DNA from: Roridomyces roridus
Lineage: Eukaryota; Basidiomycota; Agaricomycetes; Agaricales; Mycenaceae
Length of the DNA: 64,000 nt
Direction: 5' to 3'
Assembly (NCBI GenBank): GCA_029378245.1
Contig: JARKIF010000003.1
Location: 124,001 to 188,000, forward strand
In this document: positions 11,200-21,921 of the stretch, piece after piece
Position numbering within the stretch: the stretch's first letter is position 1
Layout: every line of letters starts with the position of its first letter
Program-made: the position numbers and the translations under genes
The notes under the pieces: generated by a model
What the model was told of the DNA's origin: nothing
The model's input: only the letters and a program-made list of their open reading frames with translations
Database searches by the model: none

Positions 11200-11480
11200 A
11201 CGACGAGAAAGTTATTACAGGTGGGCTGTCTGATTGTCCTGTGAACCAGATCTCAACTCCCTCAGCGCTCGGCGTCTTTGAAGCGGGAATGCAGGTGCAT
11301 TTCCTGGAATATTGCGGTAGAATTTAGTGTGGGCAAGTGGAAAGAAACCGACGTCGTGTCCAGATGATATGTTTATCTACTTTAGGTGCGCTGTCTGAGT
11401 CCTGTGAACAAGATCTTAAATAATTCTCCTCCGCGCTTGTCTTCGAAGCGGGTATGCTGGTGGTCCGTGGATGTTGTGGA
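11200..11480 (+). repeat. Duplicated 3' ends of an F-box-family gene
   Basis: Two related segments, near 11218-11320 and 11388-11470, share the pattern GGTGxGCTGTCTGA, CCTGTGAAC(C/A)AGATCT, TTCGAAGCGGG. The first ends with GMQVHF in one frame, the motif that ends the F-box proteins elsewhere in this window. They look like tandem remnants of gene 3' ends rather than functional exons. Confidence 0.4.
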
Positions 11481-11641
11481 ATGTCGAATCAAATCCGAGT
11501 TTACTTACACTAATTGTGAAGACTTGAATCTACTTGTCGCCAGTTCCTGGTGTAGGATGCAGTATTCGCAAGTAGAAAGACAATTATACTTACATGATAG
11601 CATTCGTGGTCTGCGCCTCGACGCATCCTCGTTTGACTAGC

Positions 11642-11715
11642 CACCATTCGGCTAGGTTAGGTTAGCGGGAATTTTCATCACCATTCGGCTAGGTTAGGTT
11701 AGCGGGAATTTTCAT
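11642..11715. repeat. Two perfect 37-bp tandem repeats
   Basis: The unit starts CACCATTCGGCTAGG and ends GGGAATTTTCAT. It occurs twice head to tail (11642-11678 and 11679-11715) with no mismatch, which suggests a recent local duplication. Confidence 0.95.
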
Positions 11716-11958
11716 GTGTTTTTGTGATCGAATCACCAAACGCAGAGGCTGGCCGCTTGTTCGATTGCAGGCTGAGACATACATGCACGATAAAACCACC
11801 TTTTGTTCCCCTTGCTTTGTAAAATGTGTCAAGGTTCGAGCCTATTCTATCAATATTCGGGGCAGCCAGCCGCACGGGTTGAAACGTTGACCTTCCATCG
11901 GTCCCGCGGCACAAGAAACAGGGCCTAGACTCTGGAAATGTGAAACAATGGCAGATGT

Positions 11959-12642
11959 CTATGTAAGTGTGTGGAGAACAGATAACCGCGCGTTGAGGCC
12001 TTTGAATTCTTCGCAGTCCCTTGTGTCTTTTGTCGACGGGGTGGAATAGTTACATGTACCATCGAGGCAGTAATTGACGTCAACTTGAATGCCACCGACA
12101 ACGAAGATAGTGCAGCCGTCATTGGACTCGAGCTCAACCACTGTAGTTCCTGTAGATAGAACATATTCTTTTTGGTCAAATGAAGATCTCGCACATCAAC
12201 GGCACAGTTAATTCGGTAAAATTGATGAAGCCTCGTCAGACACGGCATCGCAAGATACTCGTTCGGTTCGAGGCTGGAATATGGCGACGTCGACGGAGCT
12301 GGGTACTTGACGCGTAGCTTCAAGCTGGCGTATTGGTCCGCGAACCGTCTGAATCCGAGAATAGAAGCGCAGCGATAAGCAGTCTCTCTGATCAAGGTCC
12401 TCATCGGTCTCAGCGGTGATGGCCTGGAAGAGCTAGTAGAGACCTGTGTGCACCAAGAAGAGCCAAGAAGAACAAGAACAAGAAATGCCGCGCGCAAGAC
12501 GAGAAAGTGACTTGAAACAAACTTGAAGCGAGTTGCGGATCCGGAGGCAAGAGCGCCGAGGGAAGACTTTCGTGAATGCGCTACCACCTACGACCACGAG
12601 GTTCCATCGGGTCAACAGGTTTCGTACGAGCCATGCAGGCAA
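11959..12642 (-). CDS. Possible small secreted Cys-containing protein
   Basis: On the minus strand an exon near 11959-12141 encodes a cysteine-containing segment with GCTIFVVGGIQVDVNYC followed by LDGTC. This spacing resembles small secreted basidiomycete proteins with conserved cysteines. Upstream, around 12460-12510, a hydrophobic stretch (AAFLVLVLLGSSW) could be a signal peptide, but it lies in a different frame, and the exons linking the two were not resolved. Treat the gene model as a hint only. Confidence 0.25.
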
Positions 12643-12992
12643 GACCGAGAATACAAGGTTTGGGACAACAATGGAGGCTTTGTTTGGTCACCATCATGAA
12701 GCCAAACACCGCCCTCCTCATTGTGCCTTTCTTGAGCGAAGAATGGGCGGCCTCTCCCCATTGTACTGCCGTATAAATGCTACGCCAAGGCGACCTACAA
12801 TCCCAAGACTCTCCGTCTCCCGCCATCTGCTTTCCGTTAGCTCTTTCACGCCTGCTTTTACGCTCTGTTTTTTCGAGACTCTCCCTACGACCTTTGACGT
12901 TTGGTGCGTGTCCTAGGCCTCCAATTCCGTCGCAGGCTAACCCATCTTCTAGACTCCATCTGAATTTACACCCATCGCTGTGCGATTTGACC

Positions 12993-13856
12993 ATGTCCTC
13001 CTCTGCTATCCACCACGTCATCGCCTTTCTCACCAAGCCTCTCGTCGCTGTGGCCCCTCCTCCCGCTATCGCCGCCGCCCAGCTCATTCTGAGCGCCTCC
13101 CTACCTACACCCGCCGCGACGCTGAGCTTGTCATCCACCTCTGCTCCGCCACCAGCCCTCCTCGCGGCCTCTATCGGATCCACCATTCCGTGGACCGTTT
13201 GGCTCCAGGCGCTGGGCGGCGGACGTGACGTGCTGCTGTTCTACGGCGCTGGCTACGTCAAGGTGCGCATTGGGGACGCCCCAGTTGCGGATGTGTGGAG
13301 CGAGGAGACGCAAGGCAGCGTCGTGCCCATCTCCCATGCTCGTCTTCGGGCGACGTTACTCTCTGCTCGGCTACGCAGTCTCCGCCGCATTGAGGAGCAG
13401 CCCAAGACCATCCGTATCCCCACCCTCGTAGACGAAGACTCGTCCTCTGACTCCGAGTCTGATGCCGGCTCAGAGCATAGCAGTGCCTTGAGCTCGTACT
13501 CCATCGATTCGGCGACGACTGCCGCTGATTCCGAGTGTTCCTCGCCTGCGGCGTTCAAGGCCTCGTCCGTCCTCCCCGCGCCACCACCGCTGCTCTACCG
13601 GGCTCCTCAGCGTCGTACCGCCACCCCCTCTGTCGTCGTCGATCGCACCAAGAAGCATCTATTTGCTTCCACGCGCCCCCACGCCCTCCGTCCTCGGCCC
13701 CTTCCCCGGACTAAAACTGCCTCCGCGCCCTCGTCAGCGGCCACCTCTACGACGACGACGACGACCTACCTCTACCAAGCCGGTGTCACTCGCGTCATGA
13801 CTGGCGGTGTCATGCTCGGCTCCCGCGCTGCCATCGTCTCCTCCAAGCGCTCGTAA
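12993..13856 (+). CDS. Conserved basidiomycete orphan, Ser-rich, 287 aa
   Basis: A single-exon frame from ATG 12993 (context GACCATGTCC) to the stop at 13854-13856. I prefer this start to the in-frame ATG at 12777 because the upstream part looks like a pyrimidine-rich leader. The protein has an Ala/Pro-rich N-terminus, a central segment with FYGAGYVKVRIGD, an acidic serine tract (DEDSSSDSESDAGSEHSS, about residues 150-170), a basic proline-rich region, a threonine run and a C-terminal YLYQAGVTRVMTGGVMLG motif. That C-terminal motif recurs in uncharacterised basidiomycete proteins as I remember them. There is no catalytic domain or membrane segment. GC content and codon use are higher than in its surroundings. 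Confidence 0.7.
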   Translation: MSSSAIHHVIAFLTKPLVAVAPPPAIAAAQLILSASLPTPAATLSLSSTSAPPPALLAASIGSTIPWTVWLQALGGGRDVLLFYGAGYVKVRIGDAPVADVWSEETQGSVVPISHARLRATLLSARLRSLRRIEEQPKTIRIPTLVDEDSSSDSESDAGSEHSSALSSYSIDSATTAADSECSSPAAFKASSVLPAPPPLLYRAPQRRTATPSVVVDRTKKHLFASTRPHALRPRPLPRTKTASAPSSAATSTTTTTTYLYQAGVTRVMTGGVMLGSRAAIVSSKRS

Positions 13857-14780
13857 ATTTCCTCCCGCACGATCGACAAATACGAATCACAACGCCGTCG
13901 ACGACCCTACTGTATCCATATTACCACGCTGTCTGTACGCTGTATCATTACAATCCATCCTTGATTATTATCGTCGTCTCCTTCTGCCTCTAGGGTGCAT
14001 GGCTATGCTTTCAGTGCCAATCTTCTGAGGAATCCTTGTCAAAGCTCGTTCCCACTCGTGCTCCTGGCACTTTGAATTCTAGGGTTCTAGAAAATGCGAC
14101 CGTTTGCTTCAATGATACCACCGCTCCCCGACGATTACATGCAAAGATCGGGCTCACTGACGCTTCGGTCGACAGCATCGCAGAGAACCATTCAGATGAT
14201 TCGAGATGAAATGATGAATGTTATAGAAGAACGGGAGCATGGTTCGTCGACGGATGCACTGGAACGGATGGTGCTAACAAGCGCTTAATTGCTTCGCCGA
14301 AGTTGTATCCAACAGACTCTGCTGCACATTCTAGCCCTTATTCAGTTTCAGCTTGGGCATCACGAGTCGTGCGCGCTGTCATGGTTGATCAAGCTAAGGC
14401 GCGCGCTTAATGCCCGCAGATTCAGGAAATTGCTCAGGGCCCGGTCAAATGGTTTCCTTGAAACCAAGCGGATCCAGGTGGTCACACTCCTGGTGGGTCG
14501 ACATCTTGCCAAGTTCATGGATAGTACTGAGTTCCTTCACTGTACGACAATTCCCTGCAAATAAACGACCTACTTACTGACACTCGCGCCGAGACTCTCG
14601 TAGGCGCGTACCACTCGGGAAAACCTGAAAGGACAAATGATGGAGAACCCGAACATGTATGCTGGGCGCAATAGCTACAGCTGTCTAGCGCCCGAAGGCA
14701 CTGAATTGATCTTCCACTCGAAGGGTCACCAGTGTCGTGTTCGAGGCGCGCACTGGATTATGCTTACCCATGGATTGCCT
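13857..14780. other. Intergenic; one weak small frame
   Basis: Immediately after the stop there is 3'-UTR-like sequence. A 64-residue frame at 14094-14288 and a 91-residue frame at 14289-14564 have no recognisable features, and I do not call them genes. No repeats were noticed. Confidence 0.4.
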
Positions 14781-14822
14781 GGGGAGTGTATAAAAGGCAA
14801 CACCTGACAGTGAACGACTCCA
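14781..14822 (+). promoter_or_regulatory. TATA promoter shared with a paralogue
   Basis: A TATAAAAG box lies at 14789-14796 inside GGGGAGTGTATAAAAGGC, followed by CAGTGAACGACT. The paralogous gene at 45221-45610 has the same arrangement on the opposite strand (box CATAAAAG at 45723-45730, same GGGGAGTG and CAGTGAACGACT blocks). Conservation of spacing and flanks marks this as the real core promoter of this small gene family. Confidence 0.75.
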
Positions 14823-14908
14823 GTGTAGCAGTGCCTCTTTTCTTTAGCGAGACTAGGTACACCATCCACGGAAAAGCCCAGCACGCAATACTGATCCCAT
14901 TTCAAGCC

Positions 14909-15312
14909 ATGGACTACATCGGCGGTGTCGCTCCCATCGTCACGACCTTTGGGCCAGGAAACCTCCACCATCTTGCCTACGGCCCCTTGGCTAGCACCAC
15001 TGGACTCCCCGACATAGCTGGATTTGTCCCTACATCCAACGAGGGCACATCCCACTTTCTCCTCGGATTTTCGTACGCCTATGCGGGTTTGCCTTCTATT
15101 GGGACGGCGGCGAGGCGTTCTTTCGGCTCGGCAATTCGACGGTGATTCAAGGGGTGGGCAATAGCTGGACGAATGCGACTGGTGTGCCTGCGAATGGGCA
15201 GATCGTGTTGGGGTTGAATGTCGCTTCGACGGCAGCTGCGGCACGGGACCACGGCAGTCCCCCGAACACACTTGTGGCGTATAGGATTCCCGATAATTTG
15301 GATTTGGACTAA
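14909..15312 (+). pseudogene. Frameshifted copy of a small orphan protein (MDYIGG family)
   Basis: From ATG 14909 the protein starts MDYIGGVAPIVTTFGPGNLH, almost identical to the intact paralogue encoded at 45221-45610. The match continues to FSYAYAG near 15085. There one base appears to be missing in a T run (GGTTTGCC), and the homologous sequence resumes in another frame (FAFYWDGGEAFF, then GNSWTNATGVP) to a stop at 15310-15312. A leader intron probably lies between about 14852 and 14905. It is a single-lesion pseudogene unless the base is a sequencing error. Function unknown; see the paralogue. Confidence 0.75.
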
Positions 15313-15778
15313 GTACTTGGTGTACACGGCCGTATCTTATCGACTTGGTTACTCATGAGAAGAAAAATGTACCCGGCCATCATGCCCATCCCGAGCACCA
15401 GCGGCTGAAAATGAAAAGGTGAACACCATATTCGCCACAACGAACTCGCGTCTTCCTTGACCACACCTTGTCGGGCCACACTCTCGACCTCCTGCACGTC
15501 CTCAATGGCTGTGGCCAACTTCCTCATCAAGGCACTCGATCGACGCGCAGAACCCCAAGTTCATTGCGGCAGATTCTGGAAATTCAAGGCTGGGACAGGG
15601 CTTTGGATTAGTTTCCCCAATGTCGATCCTGGCCGCTTTACGGCTGCTGGAAGAACTTAAAGTGTGCGTGGCGCACGGACCAGGTCCCATTGTCGCGTAA
15701 TAATTGCATTTGTGTTCATAATACTTCTACATTATTAAATCTACTGATACAGATGTTCGGGGGCGTCGCAACAACGCA
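15313..15778. other. Intergenic
   Basis: I see no supported gene or repeat between the two converging genes. Short frames on both strands lack features. Confidence 0.45.
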
Positions 15779-16192
15779 TCACGGCTTGTTAACCTCCTGC
15801 TGCGCCTCGCCCATGTCGTGTCGGAGGTTGCCCTGCGCCTGTTGCGATTTGTCTCCAGTGACGGCGCCGAGGACGCTGTCCTTCTTTCCGCCAACGCGGT
15901 CGGCGGCACCTTCGACGTAGCCTTGAGCTTGTGCAGCCTGAAAAGAGTATTGGTTGGATGAATTTGAAACGGTCAAACGGTTGTGTACATACCTTGTATT
16001 CGGCCTCACCCTGCGCATGCTCCTCCTTGCCGCTGGTTTGCCAGGATTGGAGGCCAGTAAGGTTGCCGATGGTTTCGACGGCGGTACCCTTCAGGGAGTG
16101 GTACTGGCCGGTGGTTTTGCTAGACACTCCAAATCAGAAACTCGTTGCATTGAGAAAGGAAAGACGAACTCGGGGCTCGAAGTAGAAGACAT
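15779..16192 (-). CDS. CsbD-like stress-response protein
   Basis: The minus-strand gene encodes a small hydrophilic protein of the CsbD family, known from bacteria and fungi as stress-induced and of unknown mechanism. The core reads [19 protein letters not shown], then [14 protein letters not shown], then after an intron [20 protein letters not shown] and [14 protein letters not shown], ending at the stop 15779-15781. The intron 15938-15992 (55 nt) has clean GT-AG borders. The first exon probably begins at ATG 16192 (MSSTSS), but the donor joining it to the core near 16130 is not clear. The length of about 95-100 residues is normal. It lies between the orphan family copy and the Old Yellow Enzyme. 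Confidence 0.82.
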
Positions 16193-16250
16193 TGTATGAG
16201 AGGTATTTGCTTGATTGGTATGTAGAAAAGGGCCCTCATTTTTTGGCTTG

Positions 16251-16259
16251 CTTTTATAC
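16251..16259 (-). promoter_or_regulatory. TATA box of the CsbD-like gene
   Basis: On the minus strand GTATAAAAG lies about 60 bp upstream of the proposed ATG at 16192. Position and sequence fit a core promoter for the CsbD-like gene. Confidence 0.6.
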
Positions 16260-16269
16260 GTCGAGTTGG

Positions 16270-16814
16270 GGTTGGGCTGGAGAAGGAGCGATGACGAGCG
16301 GATGACATCACATACGACGCAATGCGTCTTCCCCATCACGTGGGCGTGTCTCATCTTCGCCGTTCGGCATGTTCAACTTGTTTGCAGAACCAGCAGTCTG
16401 AGAGTAGGACGTTCAAGGTTTTCAAGAATCCCGATGAATGATAAACTGAATCACACTGCTTCAACTTCAAACTCGATCCGTATATTACTTTTGCGCGCCC
16501 ATCTCTCAACGTCAACCACCTTCCACTCACCCAATTGCCGACGAAATCCCCAGTTGATATATGATTGGGCGCCCGCGTGCGGAGATGTGTCCTGGCTGAC
16601 CATTACCCGGAGGCACCGAAGCACGAGGAATGCTGGATAAACCCCACTGGAACTCAGCCTTTCTGCATCATCGCCATTTGAGCTTGAAGGTTGAACTTCC
16701 AAGCACAAATGGCCTCTGCCCACCGGGGCGAAGGAAACAAAATATCCTCAGATGCAACTGGCATGTCGAGAGTGGAATCCACATTTACTCTTTCCACATT
16801 GTATAATATCTACT
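16270..16814. other. Intergenic
   Basis: Nothing supported here. It separates the CsbD-like gene's promoter from the 3' end of the Old Yellow Enzyme gene. Confidence 0.45.
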
Positions 16815-18954
16815 CTAATCTAATCCTCTGCCGCCTTGTAATCTGTATACCCCTCGCATGGTCCACACCGGGCGCCCATAGAACGTCGCAAAATCCAAGG
16901 CATTGTTCAACGGCTTCCCCTTCTGAATCCGCTTCCCTACATCCGGATGGGCGATCCACGCCTTACCAAAGAACACACCAGCAGCGTTTCCACTGCTCAC
17001 AGTCGTCTCAACCTCTTCAGGCGTGTATCTCACGTTGGCCCAAATTTGTGTTGAGCATAGGAAGGGAGCGTAGGTTTCGAGTACGTCGTGAGGGGTGGCA
17101 CGTTTTTTACCATCAAATTCCACGTCGGACCAGGGGCTGTATCGGGTGAGGCAAACGTACGCGAGGTTGAGTTTGCCAGCTTCGCGGAGGAGGTACCCGA
17201 ATGTGTCGATCGTTTCTTGAAGAGGCATACCCATGTCGTTGTAGCCACCAGCTATCACACGGAGGTCAGTGGATTGATTATGGCAGGTATACTGTAGCAA
17301 AACCAGACACAAATCCACGCAAAACAACACAACCTGCAGAAACGACACAGGTTCAACTTCTGACAGTAAAACGACACAGCCCGACTCTGCAGCAAACTTC
17401 AACTGCATGTTGAAATCAAAGTGCGGCAGACGGAACAGTATCCTGGACATCAAATTTTGATCCACCGGGTATTTGGCATCTACATTGCCGCCGGCATGTT
17501 GATGGAGGGATGGAGGTAATACGGGTATACTCACGGTAGCTTTGGGCGGATCCGCCGGAGTGTATGAGCGGTAGAATCTGGGGAGATGAATCCAAGCCCT
17601 GCCGAGGCAAGCAGAAATGATAATCGCCGAGATTCAAATATTCAACTCAGAAGATCCGTTGGTTCCTGGTCAACGGCGTGATCCTGTGACTGAGGGGAAA
17701 TCAACGGCCATCATTCGGCAAATGAAAGTGAACTTTTAATTCAACACTAAGGGGCTGAGGTGAGTGGTTGCACTTTTGGTTTTCAACATGATTTTGACAG
17801 TTGTGTTGATCGTTTTGGCTAATGCTTAGGTTGTGTCATTTCCCTTCTACTCGGCCCAGCTGGTGCTTTCTTTGTTCAAAAATGACCCAAGTTGTGCTGT
17901 TTCTTTTCTCAAAACCACCAGGTGTGTCAAAAAAGGGTTTTGCTACACTATACCTGCCATAGATTGATCAAAGACAGAGGAGCAAGCTAGACGCACCTGG
18001 GCTGACTTTAATCGCCACATCCGGTCCAAACACCTCGATCACCGCCTTGAGCGTGTCAAGAGCAAAGCGGGCCCGGTTCTCGATGCTCCCGCCCCACTGT
18101 TCCGTCCGGGTGTTGGAAGTCGAGTCGATGAACTCGTGGATGAAGTAGCCGCTGGCGCCGTGGACTGAAGGTCCAATGAGCAGATGCATGGGAAAATTGG
18201 GATTCAGTTTGGACGCACCCTCGACACCGTCAAAGCCCGCTTTCTTGGCGTTAATATCCGCCTCTTTGTAGAGCGCGATGAGGGTGGTGGGGTCGGGGAC
18301 TACAGTGGGCGTGACATGGCCGGGAGAGCCCTCGATGTGGCGGAACTTGCCACCGCGAGCAGAGATGGCCGATGGGGCGTACACGGGCTTGGGGATTGAT
18401 CAACTGGTGCAGAGAAAATTGGAATGAAACGACGTACAACACCAGCGGCGATTTGCTCTGGGGCTTGAGGGTGCGATACACGACCCACTGAAATTTCGCT
18501 CATCAGCCAGTGGAGGATTCCTCAGAAAGAGATGGACAATGCCAGAGCTGAGCGTAGATCTTGCTCCCCGACGCATGCACCGAATCAACGATCTTCTTCC
18601 ACCCCTCAACCTGCTCGTTGTTCCAGATACCAGGAGCATCAGGCCATTCAGTACTAAGTACCACGACATCAGATTTAATTGTCGAGTCGATAAAACTTTT
18701 GAAAACATACCCCTGCCGCGTGACGAGGATACCTTCAGTCACGATGAGCCCAGCGCCGCCCGCGGCGCGTTGATCGTAGTATTCTTTCATGATGTCGTTG
18801 GGGACGGTCGCAGACGAACGACTGCGCGTGAGCGCACTCATCCCTGGAAGAAGCGTTGATCAGGGACTTGAGAGAACGGAGGCGACGCTTGCAGCTTACC
18901 GATTCTGTTCGGGACGGTGACGCTTCCGACTTTGAGGGGAGTGAAAAGAGCCAT
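16815..18954 (-). CDS. Old Yellow Enzyme family NAD(P)H:flavin oxidoreductase
   Basis: An FMN-binding TIM-barrel reductase that reduces activated C=C bonds. Six exons are supported: 18900-18954, 18538-18843, 18438-18487, 18219-18387, 17997-18164 and 16815-17251. Together they give MALFTPLKVGSVTVPNRIG, then YYDQRAAGGAGLIVTEG, then LWHLGRVSHPQ. These are followed by the barrel core GFDGVEVHGASGYFIHEF (substrate-binding H-G-A-S-G where many homologues have HGANGY) and TEQWGGSIENRARF. The C-terminus has AGVFFGKAWIAHPD, where the family usually has FGR. Introns are 50-56 nt except the fifth (17252-17996, 745 nt), which holds a 679-bp MITE. No stop or frameshift was seen in the exons, so it is probably expressed. 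The exact C-terminal end after FYG is less certain. Confidence 0.85.
17281..17959. mobile_element. TA-flanked MITE in an Old Yellow Enzyme intron
   Basis: This 679-bp segment has about 24-bp terminal inverted repeats starting TGGCAGGTATACTGTAGC and ending GCTACACTATACCTGCCA. It is flanked by TA on both sides (17279-17280 and 17960-17961), the target duplication of Tc1/mariner-type elements. No transposase frame is present. It lies wholly within intron 5 of the gene; removing it with one TA leaves a 64-nt intron. Confidence 0.87.
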
Positions 18955-19005
18955 TGCGGGAGGGAAGGAATCAATGGTATAAGGATAGCCGTCCCTCGAT
19001 CAACC

Positions 19006-19016
19006 CTTTTATACCA
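19006..19016 (-). promoter_or_regulatory. TATA box of the Old Yellow Enzyme gene
   Basis: GGTATAAAAGG on the minus strand lies about 55 bp upstream of ATG 18954. Position and sequence support the start chosen for this gene. Confidence 0.6.
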
Positions 19017-19019
19017 CAG

Positions 19020-19707
19020 TCTTGCCATCCGTCTAAGCGACCGGTTAAAAGGCCAAAGGGCTGACAGCTTATGTCGCCCAAATAGGCAAAATCTCCTGTT
19101 CGCTGAACAAGCAGAAGCCCACATAATCATGATGAGCCAAGGCAACTGATCAAGAGGTAGGTAGCTTCTTGAAGGAAAGAGCGCGTCAACCAAAGATGCC
19201 GCCATCCAAATCGTTGAAACAGGCATACAACCTAGTGAGAGCCAAGGACTGTAAAGCGTTCACTATGACTGAGTAAGTGAACGAACGGCCTTTTGACTAC
19301 TCACTTACTTACCGCATGCGCTGAAGAATGTCCGATGAATATGTAGGACGGTGCATATTAATAATGAAATTCATTGACAGGCGCACGAAGACAGTTGCAC
19401 TTGCCGAGGCGATCTCAATCTTTGAACGCGAATGGGACGTATATTGGCTCAGAGGCACGATCTGGTTGAGGCATCCTTGGGACCTTGCGTGAACAAAACA
19501 CATGGCGAAGCCTACACCCAAGTCCTGAATCGAGCAGGGAAGTACTCTTGAAGTCTTCAGCACTCGGTAACGAGTCGTGCTACACCTCAGCTTGTACCTT
19601 GCGAATCGGCAACGCCAACTTCAAGGTTCGGCTAAGCGATAAAAATTTGCAATTGTTGGTTGAATCATTGAAAAGTGAGCATTACCATAAATCTGACTTT
19701 GGGAAGT
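19020..19707. other. Intergenic
   Basis: No gene recognised. A short imperfect palindrome lies near 19255-19312 (TGAGTAAGTGAA and TACTCACTTACTTA). No other structure was noted. Confidence 0.4.
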
Positions 19708-21262
19708 TCACACCGCTACCAAGTCCTTGACTTGTGCATCCACCTCGCTCTGCGAATACGAGGGCATCCAATTGCCAGTGGCGGCACGGTGGAGATTGAG
19801 CATCAGGCGCGAGACCATTGTAACGGACACCCTAGCCACCGGGTTAGGTACTGAGAGGGGCACGGCGAGGAGCACGTACGAAGAAGCAAACCACGCGAGG
19901 CTACCTGCCATGATGACCTATCCCCCGGAGGATCAATTGGTCGGAGGAGAAGGAGAGGAAGGTTGGACGCACGTCGCCCGTCTACGGAGGAGTGAGTCTA
20001 CCAACCATCGTAGAATAAAAAAAGATGAACACACATAGAGCATGATGATATTTGCCAGATAGACGACACAGATCATCCTTCCGTCATTCTCAGTTACAGA
20101 GCTGAGAGTGGTAATCGAACCGGTATGAACGCACCCAAAGTACAACACGCCTACACCAACGGTCAGTTTCCTGAACAACCTCCTTGACGATTCACTGCTG
20201 AGAACTGACCATCTCGAACCATAGTTTGAAACAAAGACATCCGTGATCCCAAGCAAGCCACGTCGGAATGGTGCATATACGCGCGCCGGAGAGTCAGACC
20301 CAAGATCAGGATGTCGCAGAATAACCTGTACAGCGGTTAGCTTGTGATAAGTATGCCTGGAATTGGGAGAGACGTACTGAGCTTCCCAAGCAGCGGCCAT
20401 ACCTACACATTTCACTAGTTGAACATGAACACGGTACGGCCAAACGTACGGATTGCACTACCGCGCAGCAACACATAAGTTACAACCGAGGAGTCGTGCA
20501 GGAATGGAAGAGGACAAACGTTTGATGTCCGGTAGCGACATGACACCCAGGAAGGATAGGAATGATAGCGGGTGAATCGTCCGGGCCCGTAATCGCCCAC
20601 TGAGAGATATAAGTGTCTTGGTCCTGGGGGAGGAAGGGAAGAAACATATGCTCACCACGGCGAGTGAGATGGTGAGCACCGCAGCAAAGGCCAAGGCTAC
20701 GAATACCCGTCGACTGAATTTGTACATAGCGGAGACTCGGATTGCCAGTGTAACTAATGAAAGAATGAGGTCCGTCTATAAGGGGGAGAGGTATGTGGTC
20801 TTGCCTTCCACAAACGTCTCCTGCACAACCAGAAGAATGTTTTCGACTACAGAAAGCTTGCGGCATCTGTCCAAAGATGAGAGGGAAATATTGCAGGAGG
20901 AACGTCACTTACGTCTGGAGACAGTGTTCAACCCCGAGCGCACCGAGTTCGGACGTAAAAACACACCTGAGCATCCAGATTCCCCAAGAAATACACCGCC
21001 AAAGCGATATTGCCGCCCAGCGCGACGTATCGCACGAGGAAGAACCACGCGGAGCTACGCTTCAACTTGGTTTCCCACATGTGCGTCACCTCGAGTTCGA
21101 GTGTGAGAAGGTAGTCGTAGCACATGACAACTAGGCCTGCTAGAAAGACGCAGCGCCGCAAGCGTCTAATCACGAGTCCGTGAGTGCACGAGAATTAGGT
21201 CTTTGGCAGCCGCCGCACTCGTCTTGGACCAGGGATACATCGTCCAGCGGGGTGAGATTCAT
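19708..21262 (-). CDS. DUF6533-type multi-pass membrane protein, copy 1
   Basis: A multi-exon minus-strand gene, probably starting at ATG 21262 (MNLTPLDDVS). The diagnostic N-terminal block reads VVMCYDYLLTLELEV, then HMWETKLKRSSAWFFLVRY, the pattern of the DUF6533 domain. Further exons give AMYKFSRRVFVALAFA (helix), a CDILILGLTLRRAY helix, and near the C-terminus VTMVSRLMLNLH, the family's most conserved ending. Many small introns break it, and not all borders were fixed. Proteins of this family have about seven membrane helices and no known function in mushrooms. A paralogue lies at 46226-47825. Confidence 0.75.
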
Positions 21263-21491
21263 GTGCAAGCGGGCGAACGAAGTGTGAATGAGATGGGGGG
21301 AGGACGGGGGGATGAGTGAGAGAGCCAGCTACTCGATCTTGATCCCAAGCCGGCCTATCAGGAGATGTAAGTGTCCTAGATCGTCAAATGATGTCGCCTG
21401 GCGACCTCGATGCGCGCCCGCAAAAAATAGATGACACAGATCGTTGCGGTGTATGTAGCTCAGTGATTATTATTGGACGCGAGATCGGACA
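21263..21491. other. Upstream region of the DUF6533 gene
   Basis: Presumed promoter of the minus-strand gene. I did not identify a clear TATA box. It ends at the inverted-repeat element. Confidence 0.3.
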
Positions 21492-21921
21492 CACAGGGGG
21501 CAAACCCCGTGGCACTTTACCACGGGGCATCCACACGGCCTACGTCACGGCGTTCGACACGGCGTCCGACATGGCGTTCCCACGTGCCCATTGTTCTCTT
21601 TTTCTCGGTTTCATTCACATGGAATTCACTGTGCATTTGGAATGGTTGGATGCTTCATGAAAGTCAAGTGAGACTGTGCCTACCTTCCTGGAGATCTGGG
21701 GGCTCCTCGGTCTGTGAGGGCTGCTCATTGTTTGCACCTTGTCACGCAGGTGACTGATGTACTTGCCTGTTGACGACATGCACCAAGTCCAACTTGGCAG
21801 GGATGGGAAAACTCGCAGGAACTCCGGCCCGGCACTGCAATTGTCGGATGCCGCGACAGACGCCGTGACGTATGCCGTGCGGATGCCCCGCGGTAAAATG
21901 CCACGGGGTTTGCCCCCTGTG
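21492..21921. mobile_element. Short inverted-repeat element, CACAGGGGGC ends
   Basis: The 430-bp segment begins CACAGGGGGCAAACCCCGTG and ends with the matching complement. The inverted arms extend about 85 bp with a few mismatches (also GGGGCATCC, CACGGC and ACGTCACGGCGT blocks). A 3-bp direct repeat ACA flanks it (21489-21491 and 21922-21924). Three-base duplications with CAC-type ends would fit a CACTA-like MITE, but the family is not proven. It has no coding capacity. Confidence 0.75.

Noticed and set aside
11650..11715. TAGGTTAGGTTAG as a telomere-like repeat
   Set aside because: Only two units inside a 37-bp tandem duplication; not a telomeric array.
12777..12992. Upstream in-frame start for the orphan gene
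   Set aside because: The extra 72 residues look like translated pyrimidine-rich leader, and the ATG at 12993 has a better context.
12581..13186. 201-residue frame antisense to the orphan gene at 12993
   Set aside because: It overlaps a better-supported plus-strand gene and has the composition expected of antisense GC-rich coding DNA.
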